Assembly: GCF_003182275.1 (NCBI RefSeq)
Contig: NZ_QGTR01000001.1
Coordinates: 1,284,281-1,348,280, forward strand
Length of the DNA stretch: 64,000 nt
Source of the DNA: Hoeflea marina
GTDB lineage: Bacteria; Pseudomonadota; Alphaproteobacteria; Rhizobiales; Rhizobiaceae
Reading direction: 5' to 3'
This document shows positions 7,276 to 16,539 of this stretch, in pieces (position 1 is the stretch's first letter; the number at the start of each line of letters is the position of its first letter). Position numbers and translations under genes: made by a program. The notes below the pieces were generated by a model. That model had not been told where the DNA came from. It did not search any database and saw only the letters and a list, made by a program, of their open reading frames with translations.

Positions 7276-10200
7276 ATGACGCAGCGTGAGAACCGCGAAG
7301 ACGGCCGAAATGCGGCAGGAAAATCCAGCCGGGTCAGGAACGTGCGGGGGGCACTGTTCGCAAGTTCTGCGCTGACGCTGCTGGCGCTTGCCGTTTCGGC
7401 GTCTCCGGCCCTGGCGCAGTCGACATGGAACGGCTCTGTTGACTCGGACTGGACCGCCGATGCCAACTGGACCCCGGCGGCCCCCGGCCCGGGCGACCTG
7501 GCAGTCGTCTCCGATGGCGGCGCGCCCAGCCAGCCGGTGGTCACCGGGATCGAAACCGTCGACACGCTGGATCTTTCCGCCGGGTCGGTGACGATCGACA
7601 CGGGCGGCGAACTGACAGCCGTGAGCGCCTTCGACCTGTCGGGCGGCACGCTGAACGGGCCGGGAACGCTCGCAACCTCGACGACGACCATGACCGGCGG
7701 CCTGATTGCCGGCGACGCCGTGGTCGACACACTGACATTCGCCCAGACGGGAGGCATCAATCTCGGGACCGTTACCGCGGACTTTGCTGTGGTGGCCATC
7801 GGCGGTGCGGTCACCTCGATCGGCGCAAACGGGATCACCGCCTCCAATGCATCCGCCTCCGGCATCACGGTGACAACGTCGGCGAGCGGTCAAATCGTCA
7901 AGGCCGGCTCGGGCAACGGCATCACGCTCGACAATTCCACCGGCGGCGATGTGCTGGTCACACTCGGCGCCGACATCGAGGTCGCCAATGGAGACGCCAT
8001 CAACGTGGTCTCGACCGGCGGCGGCACCGTGACCATCACCGGCACCGCAAATCTGGTCGGCGGCACCAGCGATGGCCAGGACGGCATCGACATCACCTCT
8101 GACGGCGACACCTTCGTCAGCCTCAACGGCGACATCAACGGCGATCCGGGCGTGGTCTTCAATTCCGCCGCGGGCGCGGATTTCACGCTGACCGGCAGCG
8201 GCAACGTGACCGGTGGCGCCGGCGAAGGCGTTTTCGCCAACACCACTGGCGGCGACGGCAACGTGCTGATCAACCGCGATGGCGCGATCCTCGGTGACAC
8301 CACCGGCGTCGATGCGCGCTCGTCCGATGGCGGCACGGGAACCGGGACGGTCACTGTCACCTCGTTCGCCGGCCAGTCGATCACCGGCACCAATGCCGCA
8401 GGCGTCATCACCCGCACCGACCTGGGCCAGAACACGGTCGACGGCGCGGGCTCGATCTCCGGCGTCACCTTTGGCGTCGATGCGCAGTCGATCGGCGGCG
8501 GCGTCACCGTCTCGGGCACCGGCACCACCACCTCCTCGGGCGCCGGCTCGACCACCATCAACGCCCAGATCACCGGGGTTGGCGCTGAGACCGCCGATCT
8601 GCTGGTCGACCGCTCCGGCCTGATCTCCAACACCGGCGCCGGCTCCACAATCGGCATCAACGCCACGTCGAACCTGACCGGCAGCGGCGATGTCACGGTC
8701 ACCGGCGCGCCGACGATCAACATTGCCGGCACCGGATCGACGGCAATCTATGTCGGCCTGAACGTGCTCGGTGCCACTGGCGTCGTGACTGTCGACGCCG
8801 GCGTGATCACCTCCACCGGCACCGGGAACAGCGGCGGCATCAATGCCTTCACGTCCAGTCCAGGCCTGCTCGACGTCGACAGCGCCGGCGTCACCCTGTC
8901 GGCTGTTTCGTCGGGCATCGGCATCCGCGCCTACAGCGCCGGCAATGGGAACATCACGGTCGACACCAGCGGTGTAATCAATGGCGGGGGCACCGGCATC
9001 TTTGCCCAGGCGTCCGGCGTAGGAACGGCAACCGTCACGCTCGGCGCCGACGTGGGCGATATCACCGCACCGTCTGCCGCGGGAGTCGAGGTCAGCACGC
9101 AGAGCGGTCTCGCCACGGTTGACGGCAGCGGCAATGTGAACGGTACCACGCGCGGCATCGACGCACAGTCACTCGGCGGCGGCGTGACCGTGTCGGGCAC
9201 CGGCGCGACCACAAGCACCGGTGCGGCCTCGATCGCCATCAATGCCCAGCAGACAGGAGCAGGGGCGGAAAGCACGAACATTCTCGTCAGCCGCTCCGGC
9301 ACGGTCACCAACACCGGCAGCGGCGGCACCATCGGCATCAACGCCACGTCGAACCTCTCCGGCAGCGGCGACGTCACCGTCACCGGCATCTCGGCGGTCA
9401 ACATCGCCGGCAATGGCTCGACAGGCATCGTGGCGACGATCTCGAACGCCGCGGCGAGCGGCGCTGTCGTGGTCAATTCGGGCCTCGTCACCTCGACGGG
9501 CACCGGCGCCTCCGGCGGCATCCGGGCGACCAATCTCGGCAGCGGCGCCGTCGATATCGACAGCGCCGGCGTGAGCCTTCTGGGCGTGTCGGTCGGGACC
9601 GGCATCTTCGCCTCCAGCGCCACCGGAGCGCTGACGGTCGATACCAGCGGGACGATCAACGGCGGCAATGTCGGCATCGACGCCGCCTCGTCGGGCGCCA
9701 ACGTGACCGTCACCACCGCCGCGGCCATCGGCGACACGATCGCCCCGAGCGACGTCGGCATCTCCGCCACGGTTGCGACCAGCACGGCGAGGGTCACCAA
9801 CAACGCGGCGGTCACCTCCGGAACCAACGGCATCACCGCGACCGCGACGGCTGCCGGCAATGTGACCGTCGACGGTTCGGGCTCGGTCACCGGCACCGCC
9901 GGCTACGGCATCAGCGCGACCTCCGCGGGCGGCAATGTGCTCGTCGACAAGAGCATCGCCGGCGGAACCGTCAGCGGTGCCTCCGACGGCATCATCGCCA
10001 TCACGACCGGCACCGGAACGGCGACGGTAACGGTTGCCAACAATGTCACCGGCACCTCGAACGACGGCATCCGGCTTGGTTCGGGCACCGGCTGGGTCAC
10101 GCTCAACATCAACGGTTCGGGCACCGTCGTCACCGGCGGCGCCAACGCCGTCAATGTCACCGGCGGCTCACTGGCCAATACCAGCGCCAACCTCGGCACC

Positions 10201-11886
10201 ATCAGCTCGGCTGCCAACGCCTTCAACTTCTCCGGTGCCGGCACTGGCGTGTTCACCAACGCCAATCTAGCCTTCGGCGACATCCAGACGGCTGCCGGCG
10301 TGACCTCGTTCCAACTTGTCAATTCCGCAACCGGAGCCTGGACGCTCAATGCCGGCAACACCTCGACCTTTGCGGGCACCGCCGACAGGCTGACAAATAA
10401 CGGGATCTTCAATGTCAGCAACAATCTGGTCACGGGCATCGAGTTCCTGACCAACACCGGCACCATCAGTTCGGTCGGCGCCTCCACCATCACCATGGCC
10501 GGAGCCGCCCCGGTGCTCGACAACACCGGCGGCGTCATCACGAGCACCGGCAATTCCGCCACCGGCGACGTGCTGACGGTCAATGGCGATCTCGACAACG
10601 GCGCCGGCGGCACATTCAACCTTGACGTGGAACTGACCAACGTCTCCGTCAGCAAGAGCGACAGGGTCATCGTCAACGGCGCCCTGACCGGCACCATCAA
10701 TGTCAATTTCAATGAAACCGTGCCGTCCACGCTCAACACGCCCGGTGACACGACGGTGATCTCGGCCACCGACAACTCGGGCAGCACGCTCGGTTCGTTC
10801 ACCGGACTGACCAACGGTCCCCTCGTCCAGTATGACTTTCTCGATTCCGGCAATGACTATGTCATCCGCACCAGCCTCAATCTCGGTACCCTTGGCGGCC
10901 TCGTCGGCAGCCTCGCCACGGTGCAGAACGTGGTCAACTCGTCGGTCAACCGGCCGTCGAGCGCCTTCGTCAGCAGGCCCGACGGCGTTGACCCCGACAC
11001 CTGCGCGCCCGGCGTCTACAGCCGCCTGATCGGCGGCACCTCGACGGCTTCGGCGACCACGTCAAGCCCCGGCTCGACGTCGGCAGCGACCGAGGTCGAG
11101 GTGAATTACGGCGGCCTGCAGGCGGGCGTCGACTGGGGCTGCTTCAACATCGGCGGCAATGGCGGAGCGGTCAATGTCGGCCTGCTCGGCGGCGTCAATC
11201 TGGGCACTGCCAGCCAGAACCAGGCATCGATCGTCTCGGACAACCGCTTCACCTCGACCTATGGCGGCGTCTACGCCACTTACTCGAGGGACCGCTTCTT
11301 CGCCGACATCCAGACCGTGTTCGACTGGACCAGCTACAGGCTCGATTCACGCGTCGACGGCGATGTCTTCGTTGCGGACGACGATTTCGACACCCGCCGC
11401 TTCACGATCAGCGGTTCGATGGGCTACGCGTTTTCGTTCGATGAAGTCTCGCTGGTCCCGGCAGTCGGCTTCAACTACTCGCGCACCTCCGCAGACTCGA
11501 TTGCGATCGACGCCGCACCGGGTGGATCGCTGCAATTCGAAGACGTCGAGAACATGATCGGTTTTGCCAGCCTGACGCTCGCCAGGAGCCACATCCTGGC
11601 CAACGGTACGTCGACGCTGCGGCCCTTCGTCACCGCCACCGTCTACAACGACTTCGCCAGCGATCCGGTGGTCAACTACATCTCCCCGAGCCTGGTTGTG
11701 ACGCCGACCTCGACGACGAATTTCGGAACCTATGGCGAACTCTCCGCCGGCCTGACCTATCGCTCCATTCTCCAGGCCGGCGATGGCGGCCTGCGGGAGC
11801 TCAGCGCCGGCCTGCGCGGCGACGTGAGCTTCAACGAGAATCTTCTCGGCGGACGCGTCACCGCCAATCTGCGGCTGCAATTCTAA
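7276..11886 (+). CDS. Type V secretion autotransporter, repetitive passenger (putative adhesin)
   Basis: Product of 1536 residues. Residues 1-48 are an extended signal peptide (basic start, hydrophobic TLLALAVSASPALAQ). The passenger (about 49-1250) begins with STWNGSVDSDWTADANW, a common start for autotransporter beta-helix passengers. It is built of Gly/Thr/Ser/Asn/Val-rich repeats with almost no Cys, Trp or Lys, as expected for a beta-solenoid. Residues of about 1270-1536 form the outer-membrane beta-barrel, with alternating aromatic strands and the terminal signature ANLRLQF ending in Phe. A Cys pair (DTCAPG and WGCFN) flanks the linker. The passenger is predicted to be displayed on or shed from the surface; the ligand is unknown. 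GGGGAG precedes the ATG by 5 nt. Confidence 0.92.
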   Translation: MTQRENREDGRNAAGKSSRVRNVRGALFASSALTLLALAVSASPALAQSTWNGSVDSDWTADANWTPAAPGPGDLAVVSDGGAPSQPVVTGIETVDTLDLSAGSVTIDTGGELTAVSAFDLSGGTLNGPGTLATSTTTMTGGLIAGDAVVDTLTFAQTGGINLGTVTADFAVVAIGGAVTSIGANGITASNASASGITVTTSASGQIVKAGSGNGITLDNSTGGDVLVTLGADIEVANGDAINVVSTGGGTVTITGTANLVGGTSDGQDGIDITSDGDTFVSLNGDINGDPGVVFNSAAGADFTLTGSGNVTGGAGEGVFANTTGGDGNVLINRDGAILGDTTGVDARSSDGGTGTGTVTVTSFAGQSITGTNAAGVITRTDLGQNTVDGAGSISGVTFGVDAQSIGGGVTVSGTGTTTSSGAGSTTINAQITGVGAETADLLVDRSGLISNTGAGSTIGINATSNLTGSGDVTVTGAPTINIAGTGSTAIYVGLNVLGATGVVTVDAGVITSTGTGNSGGINAFTSSPGLLDVDSAGVTLSAVSSGIGIRAYSAGNGNITVDTSGVINGGGTGIFAQASGVGTATVTLGADVGDITAPSAAGVEVSTQSGLATVDGSGNVNGTTRGIDAQSLGGGVTVSGTGATTSTGAASIAINAQQTGAGAESTNILVSRSGTVTNTGSGGTIGINATSNLSGSGDVTVTGISAVNIAGNGSTGIVATISNAAASGAVVVNSGLVTSTGTGASGGIRATNLGSGAVDIDSAGVSLLGVSVGTGIFASSATGALTVDTSGTINGGNVGIDAASSGANVTVTTAAAIGDTIAPSDVGISATVATSTARVTNNAAVTSGTNGITATATAAGNVTVDGSGSVTGTAGYGISATSAGGNVLVDKSIAGGTVSGASDGIIAITTGTGTATVTVANNVTGTSNDGIRLGSGTGWVTLNINGSGTVVTGGANAVNVTGGSLANTSANLGTISSAANAFNFSGAGTGVFTNANLAFGDIQTAAGVTSFQLVNSATGAWTLNAGNTSTFAGTADRLTNNGIFNVSNNLVTGIEFLTNTGTISSVGASTITMAGAAPVLDNTGGVITSTGNSATGDVLTVNGDLDNGAGGTFNLDVELTNVSVSKSDRVIVNGALTGTINVNFNETVPSTLNTPGDTTVISATDNSGSTLGSFTGLTNGPLVQYDFLDSGNDYVIRTSLNLGTLGGLVGSLATVQNVVNSSVNRPSSAFVSRPDGVDPDTCAPGVYSRLIGGTSTASATTSSPGSTSAATEVEVNYGGLQAGVDWGCFNIGGNGGAVNVGLLGGVNLGTASQNQASIVSDNRFTSTYGGVYATYSRDRFFADIQTVFDWTSYRLDSRVDGDVFVADDDFDTRRFTISGSMGYAFSFDEVSLVPAVGFNYSRTSADSIAIDAAPGGSLQFEDVENMIGFASLTLARSHILANGTSTLRPFVTATVYNDFASDPVVNYISPSLVVTPTSTTNFGTYGELSAGLTYRSILQAGDGGLRELSAGLRGDVSFNENLLGGRVTANLRLQF
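8434..9687 (+). repeat. 681-bp tandem duplication inside the autotransporter passenger
   Basis: Bases 8434-9006 and 9115-9687 encode two copies of a ~190-residue block, offset by 681 bp (227 codons). Both contain VDAQS or IDAQS, then GGGVTVSGTG, GIGINATSNL-like segments, DIDSAGVSL-like segments and TVDTSG at the same spacing. The copies differ at many third positions and by small indels, so the duplication is not recent. Confidence 0.85.
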
Positions 11887-11887
11887 T

Positions 11888-11987
11888 GCATGTCGCCCAA
11901 AAGTGTGCAGCGGTTTCGGGATCACGACATGCATGATCACAAAGAGCCAAAGCATATCGCGTGAATTCACGCGATATGCTTTGAGCC
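11888..11987. repeat. Dispersed palindromic intergenic element, copy 1
   Basis: An element of about 100 bp starts two bases after the autotransporter stop codon. Its left part (GCATGTCGCCCAAAAGTGTG) and its right palindrome recur at 54142-54245. The right part is a perfect 34-base palindrome at 11949-11982 (half-site AAAGCATATCGCGTGAA), able to form a cruciform or RNA hairpin. There is no T-run, so it is not a classical terminator. It resembles the rhizobial intergenic mosaic/MITE-type repeats; the family name is not verified. Confidence 0.8.
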
Positions 11988-12525
11988 ATTTTGAGGCCGT
12001 GAATTCCGCTTCGTCGCAGGCCGATGCGACTGAACAAGGACCGAGAACGCTTCTGCGGCTCGATGAACGCCAGAAGCGCTCCAGGGCGGGCGGGTCCCCG
12101 GGCCTGCCGCAAGTGCGCCCGCGGACTCCGCCTGCTGCCGTCGCCGGATCGGGCATTGCGCATAAGCCCCTCACCTGTCAGCTGGTCACCGGACGGCACA
12201 ATGCAATTGGTCCGGCCATCCCGGCGGCAGCAGCGATCTGATGGTGCAGATCATGCCGTTGGCGGCGGTGAGACCGGCTTCGGCGCCGCTCGGAAAGATT
12301 GCACATCCCTGTCGCCCCGCTCTCCCTCCCGGCAAGCTCCCGCCATGCCTGCGCGACACATCGGTCGCGGTGCCAGGACGGCAAATCAGCAGGAAATGCG
12401 CGGCCGGTTGGCCAACCCGGTGGTGGACATATATTTGCCAACACGCTAACGCATTCAGACCACTGGTCGCTTCGATGCCGATTGCGACGCGAGCCATGAC
12501 TCTGAACCCATAGGTTGAGCCGAGC
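11988..12525. other. Intergenic region between autotransporter and glycosyltransferase genes
   Basis: No convincing gene is seen. An imperfect inverted repeat (GAGAACGCTTCTG at 12043-12055, CAGAAGCGCTC at 12071-12081) could fold as a hairpin. The remainder is GC-rich with short overlapping frames on both strands. The promoter of the surface-glycan cluster should lie in the right-hand part; the sequence around 12430-12470 is somewhat less GC-rich, but no clear boxes can be named. Confidence 0.45.
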
Positions 12526-13497
12526 ATGCAGACCGGGCGAATATGTCTTGCTGTCGCCACCCGCGACCGGCCGAAAATGCTCCGCCAGGCATTGCTGTCG
12601 ATGTGCGCCCTCGACGACGTGGCGAAGGCGGGCGTCGATATTCTCGTGGTCGAGAATGCAGCCCTGAGTTCGCTTGACGGCACCATCGAAGAGTTCGCCG
12701 GCCGCCGCGTCGGAACCAGCATCACATTGCTGCACGAGCCAAGGCTCGGCATCGTCCACGCCCGCAATGCAGCGCTCGATCACGCGCTTGCCAACGGCTA
12801 CAGCCATCTCGCCTTCATCGATGACGACGAGGTGGTGGCCCCGGACTGGCTGTCCGAACTCCACAAGGCGCAGACGGAGCGGCGTCTTGACCTGATCGGC
12901 GGTCCGGTCCACGCCTTTGTCGAGGAGAAGCCGTGCGGCGTGCTGGCGGCGGCGCTGTGGCGCGGCTATCAGGCACGTGTCATGCGTGTCGAGCGCGCCG
13001 CGCTCGATCGACACCGGCGAGACAGCGACGGCCTGATCATGATCGCGACCAACAACTGGATGGTCGACCTGGAATTCTGCCGCAAGACCGGCCTGCGGTT
13101 CGACCCGCGCTACAATCTGTCGGGCGGCGAGGATTCGGGCTTCTATCATGGTGCCAGGCGCCTTGGCGCCCGCACCGGCTGGACGCCTCGGGCGGTGGTC
13201 AGCGAGGAGATCCCGCCGGAGCGGCTGTCCGTCGTCTACCAGTTCAACCGCGCGTTCGACCAGTCCGTGGTCTCGTTCCACCGCAAGTTCGAGACCAGGC
13301 CGCGGCTGAAATGGCTGATCGTGCCGCTGTCCATTCTCTACAAGACGCTGGCCGGAGGGGCGCTGCTGCTCGCCCTCCCGCTGACGCTCGGCAGCTCGCT
13401 TGTCGGCGCCATTCGCGCCCTGGGATTCGCGTCCGGACGCCTCGCCGGGCTGTTCGGCGTCCAGAGCCGCCATTATGAAACCACGACGGGGCGCTAA
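12526..13497 (+). CDS. Family 2 glycosyltransferase
   Basis: Product of 323 residues. The N-terminal ICLAVATRDRPKMLRQAL is the nucleotide-sugar-binding start of a GT-A fold. IDDDE at residues 98-102 supplies the metal-binding DxD motif. LSGGEDSGFYHGAR (about residue 205) is the acceptor/catalytic ED region typical of GT2. A hydrophobic stretch near residues 265-295 may anchor the C-terminus to the membrane. It is the first gene of a cluster with a second GT2, a FemAB-like protein and a sulfotransferase, suggesting assembly of a surface polysaccharide or protein-linked glycan. Donor and acceptor sugars cannot be told. Confidence 0.88.
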   Translation: MQTGRICLAVATRDRPKMLRQALLSMCALDDVAKAGVDILVVENAALSSLDGTIEEFAGRRVGTSITLLHEPRLGIVHARNAALDHALANGYSHLAFIDDDEVVAPDWLSELHKAQTERRLDLIGGPVHAFVEEKPCGVLAAALWRGYQARVMRVERAALDRHRRDSDGLIMIATNNWMVDLEFCRKTGLRFDPRYNLSGGEDSGFYHGARRLGARTGWTPRAVVSEEIPPERLSVVYQFNRAFDQSVVSFHRKFETRPRLKWLIVPLSILYKTLAGGALLLALPLTLGSSLVGAIRALGFASGRLAGLFGVQSRHYETTTGR

Positions 13498-13676
13498 ATT
13501 CCGCTCATCGACAATCATCGGCGGCGACGGATCGATATCGGCATGGCATTCTGGCATCACGTTCCATTGCGCCGCGGGTGCGATCGGCTTTCAGCCTGCC
13601 CCGGCATGAGAGAGAGGAGCCCTGCCTTGAAGCAACCTGCCGCGACGCTTCCCCGGTGGCGGGCCGGCGTGTGGTC

Positions 13677-13691
13677 CGGGGATGTTCCCCG
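13677..13691 (+). promoter_or_regulatory. Hairpin covering the ribosome-binding site of the second glycosyltransferase
   Basis: CGGGGA-TGT-TCCCCG is a 6-bp perfect inverted repeat that ends at the base before ATG 13692. It includes the only Shine-Dalgarno-like sequence (GGGGA), so folding would hide the ribosome-binding site. Confidence 0.5.
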
Positions 13692-14720
13692 ATGACCCGC
13701 GAACTCCTGTTCGGGAATGTCGCCGCGGCCGCGGGCGATCTTGATGCGAGCTACATCCTCTACACCTGGAACCAGGCCCTCTACGTCGCCGAAGCCGTCC
13801 GATCTGCCCTGGACCAGGACGGTTGTGTTCTCGACATCCTGATTTCCGACGATGCCTCCACCGATTCCACCTATGACGTGATCCTTGCGACCCTCCAGGG
13901 CTATCAGGGTCCGCACCGGGTCCGTCTCCGCCGCTCCCCTGGCAATATGAAAATGGATCACTTTCCCTCGCTGCTTCGTGCCGCCGCATGCGACATCTCC
14001 ATTCATGCCCATGGCGACGACGTGGCACTGCCGCACCGAGCCGCCAGGATCCTGCAGGCCTTCCGCCTGACCGGGGCGTCGGTGGTCTCTTCCAACGCCA
14101 TCATCTTGGACGCGGTCGGCGGACAGCACGGCCGACTGGTGGAAGCCGCGCGGGACCGACATTTCGATGCAGGCGACCTGCTGGCAAAGCCCTGGCGCCT
14201 GGAAATGGCCGGCGCATTTCTGGCTCTCAGGCGAGAGGTCTACACCCGCTTGCCCTGGCTCGATTCGCGGTATCTGGCGCGCGGACACGACCACCTGGTG
14301 CCCTGGCGCGGTGCCCTGCTCGACGGCTTCTTCTGGATCGCCGACCCGCTGCTGCTGCATCGCATGCATGAGGGCCAATGGCGGCACCGCTTCTATGACA
14401 ATTCCGGCAAGCTGGCACAGCGGGAAACGGTGCAGGCGCAGCAACTGGTGATCGCCCGTGCGAAGCGGCGCGACCTTGACCATCTGATGGCCACAGCCGA
14501 TGAGGAGCGACGGAATGCATTGGCGGAGATCGGCGCGACGCTTGGCGAAAAGGTGGCCCAGTTGAGCGAGCAGTGGCTCGACCTGCGGGAGGACCTTATT
14601 CGCGAAGGCATGCGCCCGCACTGGACGGCCGATGATTTACCGTCGGGTCCGCCACCGCGAAGCCGCAATCTGCGCCGCAGGATCGGAATTCTGCTGAGAA
14701 AGGTGTATTCGCGCCGATGA
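13692..14720 (+). CDS. Family 2 glycosyltransferase
   Basis: Product of 342 residues from MTRELLFGNV; an in-frame GTG at 13578 would add 38 poorly conserved residues. The GT-A features are YILYTWNQALYVAEAVRSAL at the N-terminus, ISDDASTDST (residues 51-60) binding the nucleotide-sugar, and HGDD (107-110) as the likely metal site. The C-terminal third is helical and charged and ends with a basic segment (RSRNLRRRIGILLRK), possibly membrane-associating. The stop overlaps the start of the next gene by 4 bp (ATGA), indicating translational coupling. Confidence 0.85.
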   Translation: MTRELLFGNVAAAAGDLDASYILYTWNQALYVAEAVRSALDQDGCVLDILISDDASTDSTYDVILATLQGYQGPHRVRLRRSPGNMKMDHFPSLLRAAACDISIHAHGDDVALPHRAARILQAFRLTGASVVSSNAIILDAVGGQHGRLVEAARDRHFDAGDLLAKPWRLEMAGAFLALRREVYTRLPWLDSRYLARGHDHLVPWRGALLDGFFWIADPLLLHRMHEGQWRHRFYDNSGKLAQRETVQAQQLVIARAKRRDLDHLMATADEERRNALAEIGATLGEKVAQLSEQWLDLREDLIREGMRPHWTADDLPSGPPPRSRNLRRRIGILLRKVYSRR

Positions 14721-15682
14721 ACCCCAGCCCCGACCCCGGTTGCGACGTGGACGGCTCCGCCGGCAGCGATGCATTGGCGGAGATGCCGCTGCTGCCGTTC
14801 GATCGTGCGGCCTATGCACCGGCCCTGCGCTATCTCGGCGATCCGGCCTTCTGTGCGGAGCGGCCCCTGGTCATGCGTCCGATACCGGGAAGTGCGGATT
14901 TCGATGCCTTCGGCCCGTTCCCCTACTCGACGCCGCCGGTCGACTCCGGCACCTTCCTTGCCGGAATGGCGGCACTCGGCGCCGTGACCTGGACGGCAGT
15001 CATGCGGCCGGGCTGGCAATTGCCGTCGCTTGCCGGGTTCGATCCGCTGCCGATCAAGGAACACTTTGTTCATCGGCGCCTGGGTCCGGCCCTTGCTCAA
15101 TCACCGCGGGCACGCAAGCATATCCGCCGCGGGCTGGCAATTTGGACGATCGACCTATGCGCGATTGCCGAGGTGCGGGCCGACATCGTCCGCCTGCACG
15201 GGGACCTCGAAGCCCGCGCCCCCCTGTCGAGGGTGGCGCGTGTGGATGCAGCCCATATTGACAAGCTGGCCGGCCTTGCAGGCATGCGATGCGTGGTGGC
15301 GCGCGCCTCGGGCCGCATCGGCGCATTCCTCATCTTCGCAGAGTCCGGCGACGAGATCCATTGCCATCTCACCGCGGGCAGCATGGAGGCCCTGCACCTG
15401 GATGCGATGTATGCGATCTTCGACTTCCTGCTCTCCACCTTCGGCCGCTCCCACGACCTCTATATGGGAGGGACGCCCGCAGGTCCGAACGGCGAAGGGG
15501 TCGGCCGCTTCAAGGCGCGTTTCGCCAATGCGCGCGTCCCCGTCTTCCTTGCCCGGGTGGTGCTGGACACCGCGCGCTGCGAAAATCTGGTCCGGGACCT
15601 GGGCAGCCATCGCTGGTTTCCACCCTATCGCGATCCGCTCATCGATCAGGGCATCATGACCATGCCGGACGGGAGGACTTGA
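14717..15682 (+). CDS. FemAB/GNAT-like acyltransferase-fold protein
   Basis: Product of 321 residues. The C-terminal part resembles the GNAT-fold domain of FemAB-like proteins: a strand pair around FLIFAESGDEIHCHLTAG, a helix with LHLDAMYAIFDFLLSTF, then YMGGTPAGPNGEGVGRFKARF, which matches the GGxxxGxxGLxxFKxxF pattern of that group. These enzymes transfer aminoacyl or acetyl groups. In polysaccharide clusters they usually modify sugar amino groups, which is an inference here. Both junctions overlap neighbouring genes (4 bp upstream, 1 bp downstream), so the protein is made in step with the glycosyltransferase and sulfotransferase. Confidence 0.65.
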   Translation: MNPSPDPGCDVDGSAGSDALAEMPLLPFDRAAYAPALRYLGDPAFCAERPLVMRPIPGSADFDAFGPFPYSTPPVDSGTFLAGMAALGAVTWTAVMRPGWQLPSLAGFDPLPIKEHFVHRRLGPALAQSPRARKHIRRGLAIWTIDLCAIAEVRADIVRLHGDLEARAPLSRVARVDAAHIDKLAGLAGMRCVVARASGRIGAFLIFAESGDEIHCHLTAGSMEALHLDAMYAIFDFLLSTFGRSHDLYMGGTPAGPNGEGVGRFKARFANARVPVFLARVVLDTARCENLVRDLGSHRWFPPYRDPLIDQGIMTMPDGRT

Positions 15683-16503
15683 TGGCCCGCCCGCCTTCTG
15701 CCCGCTGGATCGGAATGCGAGCGGACCTGACCGCGGTCTTGGCACCCTTCCAGCCGGGCAAGGTGGCCCTGCTGCATTCCGGCCGCTGCGGCAGCGAACT
15801 GCTCGGCAGTCTGCTCGGATCGAACCCGCGACTGCATTGGGCGGGGGAATTCGTCAATGAGCAGGTCTATCCGCTGCTAGATCCGCCCGGCGATTATGCC
15901 GGCCGCCTCGCCGGCCGGATCGGCATTCCCCTGCAGGTAGCCTTGTCGAGCAGGGGCTGGAAAGCCCGTGGGCGCATCCAGGTGGTCAAAACCAAGCGGC
16001 TGCACTTTGCCGCGGCAGGAATCGACACTCCCGCGGAGGCGTCCCGCATCCTCGATCAGGCCGGACTGACACGCCGCATCGTCCTGTCCCGGCGCAATTC
16101 GCTGCACGCTCTTCTGTCCTGGACACGGGCGCTCGCCACCCGCACGCCCCATGCCTACCGTCCGGAGGACGTGCCCACCGGGACCGTCCGGGTTCCACTC
16201 GACACGATCCCGACCCGCCTCGGCCTTCTGCCGATCGAAGCGGCGCTGGAGCTGCGCGAGCAGGATGCGGCATGGGTCGACGAGACCGCCGGTGCCGATG
16301 CGCTCAGGCTCATCTACGAGGACGACCTCCGAGATGGCTACCAGGATTGCATCGTCCGGATCGCGGATTTCCTGTCGATCGAGCCCTGGAAGGCCGAAAC
16401 CAGAACGGTGCGCACCGGCGGACAGCCGCTCGAGCGGGCCATCGAGAACTTCGACGCCCTGGTCGGGCGGCTGTCCGGCACCCGGTGGGCGTCAATGTTA
16501 TGA
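15682..16503 (+). CDS. Sulfotransferase family protein
   Basis: Product of 273 residues. Its ATG shares a base with the upstream TGA (TGATG). LLHSGRCGSELLGSLLGSNP (about residues 30-49) fits the 5'-phosphosulfate-binding loop of PAPS-dependent sulfotransferases. IVLSRRNSLHALLSWTRA (about 125-145) fits the 3'-phosphate-binding RxxxxxxxS motif. LIYEDDLRDG is the conserved acidic segment before the C-terminal helices. Predicted role: transfer of sulfate from PAPS to a sugar of the glycan made by the adjacent glycosyltransferases. No PAPS-synthesis genes are in the window. It is closest in style to bacterial LPS or Nod-factor-type sulfotransferases, but the acceptor is unknown. Confidence 0.78.
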   Translation: MARPPSARWIGMRADLTAVLAPFQPGKVALLHSGRCGSELLGSLLGSNPRLHWAGEFVNEQVYPLLDPPGDYAGRLAGRIGIPLQVALSSRGWKARGRIQVVKTKRLHFAAAGIDTPAEASRILDQAGLTRRIVLSRRNSLHALLSWTRALATRTPHAYRPEDVPTGTVRVPLDTIPTRLGLLPIEAALELREQDAAWVDETAGADALRLIYEDDLRDGYQDCIVRIADFLSIEPWKAETRTVRTGGQPLERAIENFDALVGRLSGTRWASML

Positions 16504-16539
16504 GGCGGTAGCCCCTGCCATGCACCGGCCGCCACGGCC

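Noticed and set aside
8434-9687. Possible CRISPR-like repeat array
   Set aside because: Repeats are protein-coding, long and degenerate, with no short repeat/spacer pattern.
7890-10853. Several long minus-strand frames across the autotransporter passenger, rich in Val/Pro/Thr
   Set aside because: Caused by the repetitive GC-rich passenger; no ribosome-binding sites or homologues recognised.
12024-12513. Short plus-strand frames before the first glycosyltransferase
   Set aside because: Overlapping, without a ribosome-binding site or conserved features.
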